From positions 62,001 to 126,000 of the forward strand of contig NC_015953.1 of the NCBI RefSeq assembly GCF_000177195.2: DNA of 64,000 nucleotides, in the 5' to 3' direction. The notes under the pieces were generated by a model. The model was given only the letters and a program-made list of their open reading frames with translations, was not told the origin of the DNA and did no database searches. Below, piece after piece: positions 1 through 7,720 of the stretch; positions within the stretch are counted from its first letter, which is position 1, and every line of letters begins with the position of its first letter. A program made the translations under genes and the position numbers. The stretch comes from Streptomyces sp. SirexAA-E. Lineage in GTDB: Bacteria; Actinomycetota; Actinomycetes; Streptomycetales; Streptomycetaceae.

Positions 1-500
1 GTCACCCACAGCGTGGACCTGGTGGAGTACCCGAAGACAGCCTCCCCGGGAGGCATGTCGATGGTCCCGGCACCCCGGGCCCGGCTGATCCGGCCGAGGT
101 AGGCGGAGTCCTCCAGGTGGCCGACGGTCGCCGGCTCCGAGGCCGCCCCCATCACGCGCTCGCCCAGCCGCCCGGTGACCCGGCGGCCGAGCGCCCGGCC
201 CAGCGCGCTGCGTGCCGACTCGGCGAGGTGAGTGACGAGGAACAGCAGGACGATGACCCCGACCCAGCGGAAGCACTCGTCCGCCACCGGCCCGCTCGTG
301 CCCTTGCCGGCCGCCGAGGCGAGACCATTCACGAGTTCACCGATCGCGATGGTGATACCGACCGGCGCAGCGCCTGCCAGCACGGCCGTGAGCGCGGTCA
401 GGGTGCTCACGGCCGGGGCCTCCACGAAGGAGTACCGGACGAGAGCGGGCATCACCCACTGCTTCACCGGGGACGCGGAATGACCCGTATCCGTAGTCAT
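1..500 (-). CDS. ABC exporter, N-terminal membrane domain (partial)
   Basis: The gene starts at an ATG at 498-500 on the minus strand and runs off the left edge, so only about 166 residues are visible and no ATP-binding domain is in the window. After a short polar N-terminus come two hydrophobic stretches (about residues 22-55 and 75-92), then a helix rich in Arg/Leu/Gly followed by a segment typical of the first intracellular loop of ABC exporter membrane domains (ESARSALGRALGRRVTGRLG, then GHLEDSAYLGRIS). This is the arrangement of type IV ABC exporters with fused or paired nucleotide-binding domains. The substrate cannot be told. Upstream of the start lie only remnants, so its promoter is not evident. 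Confidence 0.65.
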   Translation of the reverse strand, partial: MTTDTGHSASPVKQWVMPALVRYSFVEAPAVSTLTALTAVLAGAAPVGITIAIGELVNGLASAAGKGTSGPVADECFRWVGVIVLLFLVTHLAESARSALGRALGRRVTGRLGERVMGAASEPATVGHLEDSAYLGRISRARGAGTIDMPPGEAVFGYSTRSTLWV

Positions 501-570
501 GTCTTCCCCTGGGTGCTCGACATCGCTCTTTCTCCTGCTCGGTCAGTGCTTCCGCGGCACTGCGGTGCGA

Positions 571-657
571 TCAACACCCATGGACGGCCGCGGCAGCATA
601 CGCCCCGCGAAGCCTGCGCCTGAGTACTTTTCCGGTGACGCCCACCGGAATCAACTC
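571..657 (-). pseudogene. Possible C-terminal remnant of an acyl-CoA/AMP-forming synthetase
   Basis: A minus-strand frame ending in TGA at 571-573 reads IPVGVTGKVLRRRLRGAY, which resembles the C-terminal lysine motif (P-x-T-x-x-G-K-x-x-R-x-x-L-R) of AMP-forming acyl-CoA synthetases. Nothing else of such a gene is present, and the same frame is interrupted by TAG just upstream. It is only about 28 codons, so the assignment is tentative. Confidence 0.3.
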
Positions 658-676
658 CTATTCGACCGACCGGAGT

Positions 677-1155
677 TCAGCCAGCGGCGGCTTGACCAGG
701 CCGCTGAGGATCTCGTTGACCCAGGTCCAGCCTTCCATCGGTGCCGTGGCCGTCACGGAGGCAGACCAGGACAACGGCGCGGACTTCCCCGTCCGTCCTG
801 TTCGGACGCCACCACCACACAGTCATCAGGCTCTGGCAGCCGGGCGGGGCGAGCCGCAGACGGTAGGAGAACCTCAGCACGAAGCCGACCAGGGACTCAC
901 CGTCCAGCGGGTCGAGGCTGCGGCCGAAGGCCCGCGGCCCGGGTTCCGTGCTCCGGTCAGTCACCGGCGGCCGACCTGCCGCCGCGGTCGTCGAGGACCG
1001 TGTTCCGCCGCGCTTGCGACGAGACTTCGGCCGCGGTGTCACGTCCTGCGGGATGTCGGGGATCTCTCCGGCCTCGGGGTCGAGATCGCCCAGGTTGCCG
1101 AGGTGGATCGTGGTCTTCGCGAGCAGTTCGGGGGTGAGGCGGGGGGCGGAGCCGG
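677..1155 (-). pseudogene. TniQ-like transposition gene remnant
   Basis: On the minus strand a GTG (about 954) begins MTDRSTEPGPRAFGRSLDPL, followed by DGESLVGFVLRFSYRLRLAPP. This matches the start of TniQ-family proteins, which open with a proline- and GESL-containing segment and a leucine-rich helix. After about 40 residues the similarity stops and the frame continues into unrelated sequence (GCQSLMTVWW onward) until a TGA at 677, so the zinc-binding remainder is lost. Upstream in the same frame lies readable protein without a start (LTPELLAKTTIHLGNLGDLD, then a basic stretch), possibly the end of the preceding gene of a Tn7/Tn5053-like operon, where TniB would be expected. It abuts the stop of the TetR gene at 1156. 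Confidence 0.5.
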
Positions 1156-1755
1156 TCAGCCGAGAGCGTGAGCGCGGCAGGTCCGCAGAATCTCGTCGGA
1201 CAGTTCGGGCTGGACGTGGCTCACGGCGCGGGCGAGGACCATCGCCCCTACGAGTCGGCTGAGCAGCAGCACCGCGCGCTCCCGCGCCTCCTGTGAGGTG
1301 ATCTCCCCTTCGCGCTCGCGGGCGAACTCCTCGGCGAAGCCGGTGAGGTACCCCTCCACGCCGACCGCGTAGGCGCTCTGGACCGTGTCGCTGTGCCGTC
1401 CGGCGTCGATGACCAAGGAGGCGGAGGGACAGCCGCCGTCCGAGGCATCGCGATGGGCGGCCGAAAGATAGTTGTCCACCACTCGCTTCAGCGGTGGGCC
1501 GGTGAGATCGGGGCCTTCCTCAAGGGTCTGGTCCAGGACGCCCAGAGAGGCTCTGAACGAGGCGCCGCACGCCTCGGCGGCCAGATCGTCTTTGGACGCG
1601 AAGTGGTTGTAGAAGCCGCCGTGGGTCAGGCCCGCTTCCTTCATCAGGTCGGCGATGCCTACGGCGTCGACGCCCTGCGAGCGGAACATGCGCCCGGCTG
1701 CCTCGACGATGTTCTGCCGGTTCCTGGCCTTGTCTTCCCTGGTGATCCGCGGCAT
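1156..1755 (-). CDS. TetR family transcriptional regulator
   Basis: A 199-residue TetR-type repressor. The start at 1755 (MPRITREDKARNRQ) is preferred because AGGAGGG precedes it with normal spacing; an upstream ATG would add 17 residues without homology. The N-terminal helix-turn-helix is clear: RQNIVEAAGRMFRSQGVDAV, then IADLMKEAGLTHGGFYNHFA and SKDDLAAEA (about residues 10-57). The remainder is the ligand-binding domain of the TetR_C type seen in electrophile- and drug-sensing members. It is divergent from the MDR reductase gene, and a 22-bp palindrome in the shared intergenic region (1814-1835) is the probable operator. Role inferred: repressor of the 1854-4827 reductase genes and of itself. 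Confidence 0.9.
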   Translation of the reverse strand: MPRITREDKARNRQNIVEAAGRMFRSQGVDAVGIADLMKEAGLTHGGFYNHFASKDDLAAEACGASFRASLGVLDQTLEEGPDLTGPPLKRVVDNYLSAAHRDASDGGCPSASLVIDAGRHSDTVQSAYAVGVEGYLTGFAEEFAREREGEITSQEARERAVLLLSRLVGAMVLARAVSHVQPELSDEILRTCRAHALG

Positions 1756-1813
1756 GGCCGCCCTCCTGTGTCGGCAGTGTTTGACGTTTTCGATGTTACC
1801 CCTCATTATTCCT

Positions 1814-1835
1814 TTTAATGATGGGCATCATTAAA
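1814..1835. promoter_or_regulatory. 22-bp palindromic operator candidate
   Basis: Perfect 10-bp arms TTTAATGATG and CATCATTAAA are separated by GG. The site is AT-rich in a GC-rich background and lies between the divergent TetR gene and the MDR reductase, 18 bp before the reductase ATG. Size and position fit a TetR operator. Binding by the 1156-1755 product is inferred. Confidence 0.6.
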
Positions 1836-1853
1836 GAGCGAGTGGAGGCGCCT

Positions 1854-2882
1854 ATGCGCACCGTGGAGTACACGCGGCATGGGGAAGCCGCACAGGTACT
1901 GACGCTGAGGGAGGAGGCCCGCCGGCCGACTCCCGGCAGCGGAGAGGTTCTGGTCCGCATGCTGGTCCGGCCCATCCATCCGGGGGACCTGATCGGTGTG
2001 GAGGGTCTGCCGGGGCAGCCCGAACAGCAGTCGGGGGCCCGGACTCCCGGAGTGGAGGGGATGGGCGTCGTCAAGAGCGTCGGAGCGGACGTCCGCACAC
2101 TGCGCCCAGGTCGGCGGGTTGCGGTCTTCCCGGCGCCGGGAACATGGAGCGACTTCGTCGTGATCCCAGCCGATCTGGCAGTGCCGGTGCCGGACGGGGT
2201 CAGTGACGAGACTGCAGCCCTGATGCTGGTCAACCCGCTGACGCTGCGCATGCTGTATCGCGCGATGAAGAAGGCCTTGCACGGGCAGACGGGTCTGGTT
2301 CTTCAGACCGCCGCCGGCTCGTCCATCGGCAGGTTGGTCAGCGCAGCCGCGGTCCGGCACGGCCTGCAGTTGATCAACCTCGTGCGCAGCACCTCCGGTG
2401 CCGAGAAGATGCGGACGTTGTACCCCTCCCAGCTCACGATCGCGACATGCGACGACGACTGGCGGGAACAAGTCCGCCGCCATGTCGGCGAGCGGGGCGT
2501 CCAGGTGGTCCTCGACTGTGTCGGCGGTTCCATGACCCAAGACCTCGCCGAACTGCTGGCCGACGGCGGCACTCTGATCTCCTACGGACATCTGAGTTCC
2601 GGCACGACATCGTTGGAGGCGCTGCCTCTCATAGCGCGGGAGCTGACGGTACGGGGAGTGTCGATACTGCACTGGATGAGCCGCGCCCCCAGGAAGCGGG
2701 CCGAGGATGTCGCCTTCGCCCAGGACCTGGCGCAGAACACGCCAGACCTGCTTGACGTCGCGGCCAGCTACGACCTCGCCGACTTCAAGGCGGCCATCGA
2801 GCACGCCCGCCGCCCGGCCAAGAGTGGAACCGTCCTGCTCACCACACCGCGGACGGCCGACTCCGGACACGGGGCCGCCTGA
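1854..2882 (+). CDS. MDR-superfamily zinc-independent NADPH oxidoreductase
   Basis: A 342-residue medium-chain dehydrogenase/reductase resembling quinone oxidoreductases and mitochondrial-type trans-2-enoyl reductases. The start at 1854 (MRTVEYTRHG) has GGAGG upstream; an earlier in-frame ATG at 1818 lies inside the palindromic operator and is unlikely. The GroES-like N-terminal half contains PIHPGDLIGVEGLPG and EGMGVVKSVGADVRTLRPGRR; the Rossmann half begins around TGLVLQTAAGSSIGRLVSAA and continues with VQVVLDCVGGSM. Cysteine/histidine zinc ligands are absent, as in quinone/enoyl reductases. Its TGA overlaps the next ATG (ATGA), so it is translationally coupled to the F420/NADP-type reductase. 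The substrate is unknown; an electrophilic enone, quinone or enoyl thioester is likely. Confidence 0.85.
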   Translation: MRTVEYTRHGEAAQVLTLREEARRPTPGSGEVLVRMLVRPIHPGDLIGVEGLPGQPEQQSGARTPGVEGMGVVKSVGADVRTLRPGRRVAVFPAPGTWSDFVVIPADLAVPVPDGVSDETAALMLVNPLTLRMLYRAMKKALHGQTGLVLQTAAGSSIGRLVSAAAVRHGLQLINLVRSTSGAEKMRTLYPSQLTIATCDDDWREQVRRHVGERGVQVVLDCVGGSMTQDLAELLADGGTLISYGHLSSGTTSLEALPLIARELTVRGVSILHWMSRAPRKRAEDVAFAQDLAQNTPDLLDVAASYDLADFKAAIEHARRPAKSGTVLLTTPRTADSGHGAA

Positions 2883-3484
2883 TGAAGATCGGAATGCTCG
2901 GAGCCGGAGCAATCGCCCAGGCCATCGCCCGGCATGCGATCCGTCACGGTCACGAGGTCGTGCTCAGCAACAGCCGAGGACCTGCCTCCCTGGCCCCACT
3001 GGCCAAGGACCTGGGCGCGCTCGCAGCAGCCGCGCCTCCCGAGGAGGCCGCCGCCGCAGACCTCGTCGTGCTCGCGGTTCCCTGGCCGCAAATCCCTGAC
3101 GCCGTCGCCGGGTTCCCCCGCCTGGACAAAACCATCGTCATCGACGCCACCAACCAGTTCGTCTCCCTTTCCCCGAGACCCGAGATCGCCGACCTGGGCG
3201 ACCTCACCGGCAGCGAATACGTGGCCTCCCTGCTTCCCGGCGCACGCGTGGTCAAGGCATTCAACGCCCTATACGCGCAGTTCATCGCACCCGATCCCCG
3301 CCACGAGGCGGGGCGGCAGGTGCTGTTCCTCGCAGGCGACGACGCCGACGCCAAGGACACCGTGAAAGACCTGACCTCCGAGTTCGGCTTCGCCCCCGTC
3401 GACCTCGGAACGCTGCGCGAGGGAGGACGCCTCATCCAGCTCGGCGGCCCCCTGTCCGCCCTTCACGCCCTCAAGCAGGACTGA
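2882..3484 (+). CDS. NADPH-dependent F420 reductase-like NAD(P)-binding protein
   Basis: A 200-residue protein with an N-terminal dinucleotide-binding motif (MKIGMLGAGAIAQAIARHA) followed by the compact fold of F420:NADP oxidoreductase-like proteins: HEVVLSNSRGP, DLVVLAVPWPQIPDAV, IVIDATNQF, GARVVKAFNALYAQF, LFLAGDDADAKDTV, DLGTLREGGRLIQLGGPL. The length and order match the family annotated as NADPH-dependent F420 reductase or NAD(P)-binding domain protein. It overlaps the upstream MDR reductase stop by four bases. It may regenerate a reduced flavin or deazaflavin for the neighbouring reductases, but that is inference; members of this fold also include unrelated imine and phosphogluconate-type enzymes. 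Confidence 0.8.
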   Translation: MKIGMLGAGAIAQAIARHAIRHGHEVVLSNSRGPASLAPLAKDLGALAAAAPPEEAAAADLVVLAVPWPQIPDAVAGFPRLDKTIVIDATNQFVSLSPRPEIADLGDLTGSEYVASLLPGARVVKAFNALYAQFIAPDPRHEAGRQVLFLAGDDADAKDTVKDLTSEFGFAPVDLGTLREGGRLIQLGGPLSALHALKQD

Positions 3485-3549
3485 TCCCACCAACCCGATC
3501 GCGCTTCTCGTGTCCGCGCGGAGCGCCTCCCATCACGAAGGAGATGTTC

Positions 3550-4827
3550 ATGTCCGACCTGACCTCAGTACCCGGCACCCAGCCCCTCCTACAGCCTGTT
3601 CAACTGGGCGCACTCAAGCTGCCCAACCGCGTCGTCATGGCTCCCATGACGCGCTCCCGGGCCGACAACGAGGAACTGGCCCCCACCGGCCTGCACGCCA
3701 CCTACTACACACAGCGCGCCGGCGCCGGCCTGATCATCAGCGAAGGGACCTGGGTCAGCACGGACGCGATCGGCTTCATCAACGTCCCAGGCATCTACAC
3801 CGACGCCCAGACCACCGGCTGGACCAAGGTCACCGAAGCTGTGCACTCAGCGGGAGGCAGGATCGTCTCGCAACTCGGCCACGCCGGCGCCGCCTCCCAC
3901 CCGGATCACCACGGCGGCAGGCTCCCCGCCGGCCCTTCAGCGATCAATCCCCACGAGATGTCTTTCACCCCCGACGGCCCGAAGGACTCCCTCACGCCAC
4001 GCGCCCTGAGCGCCGCAGAGATCGCCACCACGATCGGCACCTACCGGCAGGCAGCCACCAACGCGCTGCGTGCCGGATTCGACGGCTTGGAGATCCACGC
4101 GCAGGTATCCCATCTCGTGGCCCAGTTCCTCAACCCACGGCTCAACCAGCGCACCGACGCCTACGGCGGCAGCAGTGAAAAGCGGGCCCAGTTCCTCCTC
4201 GACGTCGTGGACGCCGTCAGCAGCGTGTGGGGCAGCGACCGCATCGGAATCAAACTCTCCCCCTACTGGAACAGCGGGACCGCCTTCACCGCAGACGCCG
4301 AGGCACTGGCCGAGTACGACCAGCTCCTCAGGCGTCTCGACGACAGCAACCTGGCATACCTCCACCTCCTCGGCCCGGAACCCGACACAGAAACCGACAC
4401 TCTCACCGCGTTCACCCGCTACCGCGCCCATTACCGCGGCGCCGTCATCGCCAACCTCGGCTTCACGCAAGCGAGCGGCAACGAGCTGCTCGAACGGCAA
4501 CTGGCCGACGCGGTTTCCTTCGGCGCCCCCTTCATCGCCAACCCGGACCTCGTCGATCGGTTCACCCACGGCCATCCTCTCGCCGCCGACAACCGCGACA
4601 CGCGCTTCGCGGGTGGCGCGGAGGGATACACGGACTACGCCACAATGATCGGCTCCTATGAGGAGTGCTTCGTTAGGTTGGGGTGTGGCACGCACTTTTG
4701 CGGCGTTGCCGGCGTCCCCCAGCCTTCGGCCGGGGCGCCCCCAGCGCAGTACCAGCGGCAGGGGTGGTCCGACTCCGGGTCGATGAAGGGTAGCCGCGCC
4801 GCGTGCGTCATACCCTCGGCGTCATGA
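3550..4827 (+). CDS. Old Yellow Enzyme-type alkene reductase with aberrant C-terminal tail
   Basis: An FMN-dependent ene-reductase of the NemA/OYE class. The ATG at 3550 is chosen because AAGGAG sits six bases upstream. TIM-barrel landmarks: LGALKLPNRVVMAPMTRSRA, TYYTQRAGAGLIISEGTWVS, GGRIVSQLGHAGAASHP, FDGLEIHAQVSHLVAQFLNP, RTDAYGGSSEKRAQFLLDVV, AVSFGAPFIANPDLVDRF. The substrate-binding H-x-x-N pair of the family appears as H-A-Q-V, so the asparagine is missing. Family members end shortly after the EGYTDY motif; here about 57 further unrelated residues follow, read through junction DNA at about 4655-4827. The enzyme core is complete but the tail is an acquired fusion. It is third in the TetR-controlled reductase cluster, 65 bp after the F420-type reductase. 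Confidence 0.85.
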   Translation: MSDLTSVPGTQPLLQPVQLGALKLPNRVVMAPMTRSRADNEELAPTGLHATYYTQRAGAGLIISEGTWVSTDAIGFINVPGIYTDAQTTGWTKVTEAVHSAGGRIVSQLGHAGAASHPDHHGGRLPAGPSAINPHEMSFTPDGPKDSLTPRALSAAEIATTIGTYRQAATNALRAGFDGLEIHAQVSHLVAQFLNPRLNQRTDAYGGSSEKRAQFLLDVVDAVSSVWGSDRIGIKLSPYWNSGTAFTADAEALAEYDQLLRRLDDSNLAYLHLLGPEPDTETDTLTAFTRYRAHYRGAVIANLGFTQASGNELLERQLADAVSFGAPFIANPDLVDRFTHGHPLAADNRDTRFAGGAEGYTDYATMIGSYEECFVRLGCGTHFCGVAGVPQPSAGAPPAQYQRQGWSDSGSMKGSRAACVIPSAS

Positions 4828-5235
4828 ACGACCGAGTTCAAGATCTCCTCCGCCGCAAGGACGGAACGATCAGCCCTCAGCTCGATCCCCTCGTCCAGGC
4901 CCTCGCCGGCATCGACAACCTCTGACCCACGACACGGTGGACAACCCGCCCCAGGACGCGGCCGCCCGTCACGTCCGCGAGATCCTCGTCGCCTCCGGTG
5001 TCCTGCCCGCCGACAAGAGAACTTCGCCCGTCTCCGACTCTGGCTGGACGCCGCGCTAAAGCCGCTGCCGCCGCACCAGAAGAAGATCATTCGCCCGTTC
5101 GCCGAGTGGCACGTGGTCCGCGACGCACGACGTCGCGCCGACCGCGGTCACTACACCTTCTCTGCCGCGGCCGCCGACCGAACCGACATCCGCGTCGCCG
5201 ACAGAGGGGCTGTCGCGCGTGCGGGCTCGGTGTTC
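4824..5235 (+). pseudogene. Integrase/recombinase-family gene remnant (N-terminal and core-binding region)
   Basis: Plus-strand frames read MNDRVQDLLRRKDGTISPQL, DPLVQALAGIDNL, then after a stop and a gap AARHVREILVASGVLPA, then after a frameshift ENFARLRLWLDAALKPLP, PHQKKIIRPFAEWHVVRDAR, RRRADRGHYTFSAAAADRTD. These blocks occur in this order in a Streptomyces family usually annotated as site-specific integrase or tyrosine recombinase. Here there are at least two deletions or frameshifts and the catalytic C-terminal half is gone. Its 5' end overlaps the tail of the OYE gene, so the element probably truncated the original sequence after that gene. Confidence 0.6.
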
Positions 5236-5302
5236 TCGGCGCCTGCGGTATGGATGGGGTAGAGGACGTCGGCGGGCTACTGGGTGTCGGCGAGCGGGCC
5301 GT

Positions 5303-5899
5303 TCACGGGTGGTCCGCATCATCGTCCGGCGCTTCGTCGATGATGGTGCGGAGGTGGGACAGGGCTTCCGCCAGCAGGTCGCGGAGCGGGCGTTGTTCGT
5401 CGGGCCGTACCCACTGCGCCTCTGCGGCCTGCTGCACGACGAGTCCGAGTCCCGCGGTGATGGCGGCTGCCTTCTCATCCGTTCCGCGCCGGGAGAGCGC
5501 CGAGGTGATCGTGGCTGCGAGAGCGGCGCGTTTGCCTTCTTCGCGTTCCTGGAGTTCGGGAGTGACGTTGATGATTTCCCGCCGCGGGCGTGCGGGTACG
5601 CGGAAGGCACCGAGGACCTCGTCCGCCGCGGCCTGGAGGCCGTGAAGCACAGCCTCCAGGGGCGGGGTGCTCTCCGGGCAGGCCGCGATCTCGCGTGCCA
5701 CGACGTCCTTCTGCTTCTGCGAGGTCTGCCCGAAGAGGACATCGCGCTTGTTGGTGAAGTGATTGAAGAAGGTGCGTTCGCTCACGCCTGCGCGCTCGGC
5801 GATCTGGGCGACGGTGGTCCGCTCGTACCCCTGCTCGGTGAACAGTGCGAGCGCGGCGTCATGGAGGCGTCCAGCGGCGTCCGGTTCCCAGCGTGGCAT
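5303..5899 (-). CDS. TetR family transcriptional regulator
   Basis: A 198-residue regulator starting MPRWEPDAAGRLHDAALALF. The HTH region is TEQGYERTTVAQIAERAGVS, then ERTFFNHFTNKRDVLFG. The C-terminal effector domain is typical of TetR proteins. No Shine-Dalgarno is visible before the ATG; instead TACAAT lies about six bases upstream of it, as expected for a -10 box of a leaderless transcript. The divergent SDR gene starts at 6003, and two 19-bp palindromes in the intergenic region are the likely binding sites, giving autoregulation and control of the SDR gene. Confidence 0.9.
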   Translation of the reverse strand: MPRWEPDAAGRLHDAALALFTEQGYERTTVAQIAERAGVSERTFFNHFTNKRDVLFGQTSQKQKDVVAREIAACPESTPPLEAVLHGLQAAADEVLGAFRVPARPRREIINVTPELQEREEGKRAALAATITSALSRRGTDEKAAAITAGLGLVVQQAAEAQWVRPDEQRPLRDLLAEALSHLRTIIDEAPDDDADHP

Positions 5900-5914
5900 G
5901 GCGCCATTGTACGT

Positions 5915-5933
5915 GATTGCAGTGTCTGCAATC
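5915..5933. promoter_or_regulatory. 19-bp operator palindrome, copy 1
   Basis: GATTGCAG-TGT-CTGCAATC: perfect 8-bp arms around a 3-bp centre. It lies 15 bp upstream of the TetR start at 5899, at or just upstream of that gene's promoter. Same arms as copy 2, 32 bp centre-to-centre (about three helical turns), which would allow two dimers on one face of the DNA. Confidence 0.7.
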
Positions 5934-5946
5934 ACAGCATAACCTT

Positions 5947-5965
5947 GATTGCAGACACTGCAATC
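5947..5965. promoter_or_regulatory. 19-bp operator palindrome, copy 2
   Basis: GATTGCAG-ACA-CTGCAATC: the same perfect 8-bp arms as copy 1 with the complementary centre. It is nearer the divergent SDR gene (ATG at 6003) and is the probable operator for it. Confidence 0.7.
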
Positions 5966-6002
5966 GGGCTTGCCGTGACAGGCGAGCCGAAGGAAGGCGA
6001 CC

Positions 6003-6914
6003 ATGAAGGTCTTCGTTACCGGGGCTTCCGGGCACATCGCGTCCGCCGTGATCCCCGAGCTCATCACCGCAGGGCACGCCGTCACCGGTCTCGCCCGCTC
6101 CGGCGCCGCAGCCGCCCGGGTCGAGGGCCTCGGCGCCGAGGTCCGCCGCGGCGACCTCGGCGACCGGGACGCCCTGACCGCTGCCGCCGACGAGGCCGAC
6201 GGCGTCATCCATCTGGCGTTCGACCACGCCGCCCAGGGCGCCGGGGACCTGGCCGGGGCGGCGGCGACGGACCTCCTCGCCGTCCAGTCGATCGGCGCGG
6301 CGCTCGCGGGCACGGGAAAGCCATTCGTGAGTACGAACGCGACCGGGGGCATCTGCCTGGCCGGTTTCACCGGGCTACTCACCGAGGACGACGTCCTGCC
6401 GGGCGGGCCGCGCGTCGACGCGGAGAACGTGACCATCTCGCTCGCGTCCCAGGGCGTGCGTTCATCGGTGGTGCGGCTGCCCCCGGCCGTACACGGAGAC
6501 GGCCGCTACGGCTTCGTCTCCGGACTGATCGATACCGCCCGCGCCACGGGCCGTGCCGGCTACTGCGGCGACGGCGGCAACCGGTGGGGCTCCGCCGATA
6601 CCCACGATGTCGCCGTCGTGTACCGCATCGCGCTGGAGTCGGCGCCCGCAGGAGCGCGGCTGCATGCCGTCGCCGAGGAGGGAATCCCGCTGCGCCGGAT
6701 CGCCGAGACCATCGCCCGCCGGCTCGGCGTGCCCGTGAGCCCTACCTCTGCAGAAGAAGCAGAGAAGCGATTCGGATACCTGACGCCGTTCGTCGCCATG
6801 GACAACCCGGCCTCCAGCCGCGTCACCCGCACATTGCTCGGGTGGGCTCCGTCCGGAACCGGACTCATCGAGTCACTCGAACAGGACCCGGCACTCGTCG
6901 CTTCGGCCGGATGA
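6003..6914 (+). CDS. Atypical SDR, NAD-dependent epimerase/dehydratase-like
   Basis: A 303-residue extended/atypical SDR. The ATG at 6003 is preceded by GGAAGG. The glycine motif is MKVFVTGASGHIASAVIPEL, followed by GAEVRRGDLGDRDALTAAAD, ADGVIHLAFDH and STNATGGICLAGF; the C-terminal part (AETIARRLGVPVSPTSAEEA, YLTPFVAMDNPASS) resembles Streptomyces SDRs described as putative NAD-dependent epimerases. The classical YxxxK pair is not evident, as in several atypical SDRs. It is divergent from and probably controlled by the TetR gene at 5303-5899. Downstream come an SDR pseudogene and an intact SDR gene on the same strand. Confidence 0.85.
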   Translation: MKVFVTGASGHIASAVIPELITAGHAVTGLARSGAAAARVEGLGAEVRRGDLGDRDALTAAADEADGVIHLAFDHAAQGAGDLAGAAATDLLAVQSIGAALAGTGKPFVSTNATGGICLAGFTGLLTEDDVLPGGPRVDAENVTISLASQGVRSSVVRLPPAVHGDGRYGFVSGLIDTARATGRAGYCGDGGNRWGSADTHDVAVVYRIALESAPAGARLHAVAEEGIPLRRIAETIARRLGVPVSPTSAEEAEKRFGYLTPFVAMDNPASSRVTRTLLGWAPSGTGLIESLEQDPALVASAG

Positions 6915-6949
6915 GCGCCGGCACGAAGGGATCAGGAAGAAAGGGAAAG

Positions 6950-7720
6950 ATGTCCATCGTTCTTATTGCCGAGGCCGGACCGGCATCGGCAACTCCGACC
7001 GCGAGGTGTCCGGCGTTGCGTACGACGACATCGATGCCGTCGGTCTCCGCGAGGATGGTCGCCACCGCCGCTTCGGCCGATGCGTCGCTCCGGACGTCCA
7101 GAGTGACCGTGCGCAGGTCGAGGCCTTCGTCAGTGGCGGGCCGGCGCAGCGCTCATGCGTGCTCGGCGCCGGTGTCCCGCATACTCGCGTAGACGGTGTG
7201 CCAGGCCCGGGCGAGAGCTCTCGCGGTGAGGTATGTCGAGGCTTTCACCGCCGAGGACATTGCCCATCTGCTCGACATCAACGTGCTCGGCGCCCAGCGG
7301 GTCAACCGCGCCGTTCTCCCCCATCTGCGCGAGCGGAGGAAGGAAACGCTGCTCTGTGTCGGAAGTACCTCCGTCATCGACGCACCTCCCTTCCTCACAC
7401 TTCCAGAACGCGAGCCGCGCCGGCGACCAAGAACGCTCCCAGGGCTACGCGGCTCTCGCCCCCCTCGTAGCCCGAATACGGAGGCGACCAACAGCCTCTT
7501 CGAACCCGGCATCGCCCCCGGCCCGGCCACCGTCGCCAAGGAGATCACTCGCATCCTCGCTCTCCCCCACGGCGCACGACCGTTCCGCAGCGTGGTTGAT
7601 TTCACCCGTTTCGTCATAGGCGAAATCATCGACGCGACCGAATCCCACATCCGGGAGGCCATGACGCACATGGACCCGACAAACCTTCTCACCGTCAACC
7701 AGAGTCGAGAGAACGCATGA
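6950..7720 (+). pseudogene. SDR pseudogene with an internal inversion
   Basis: The ATG at 6950 opens with MSIVLI and, one base out of frame, GTGIGNS (the SDR glycine motif). The next ~214 bp reads only on the minus strand (ALARAWHTVYASMRDT, LRTVTLDVRSDASAEAAVAT, ILAETDGIDVVVRNAGHLAV). Plus-strand reading resumes at 7228 with YVEAFTAEDIAHLLDINVLG, AQRVNRAVLPHLRERRKETL. Re-inverting the segment between the 8-bp inverted repeats ACCGCGAG (6998-7005) and CTCGCGGT (7220-7227) joins all parts in one frame across both junctions. Other lesions remain: the N-terminal frameshift, one in-frame TGA, and loss of the YxxxK region around 7380-7500. The last part ends in ATGA overlap with the next SDR gene. 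Confidence 0.75.
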
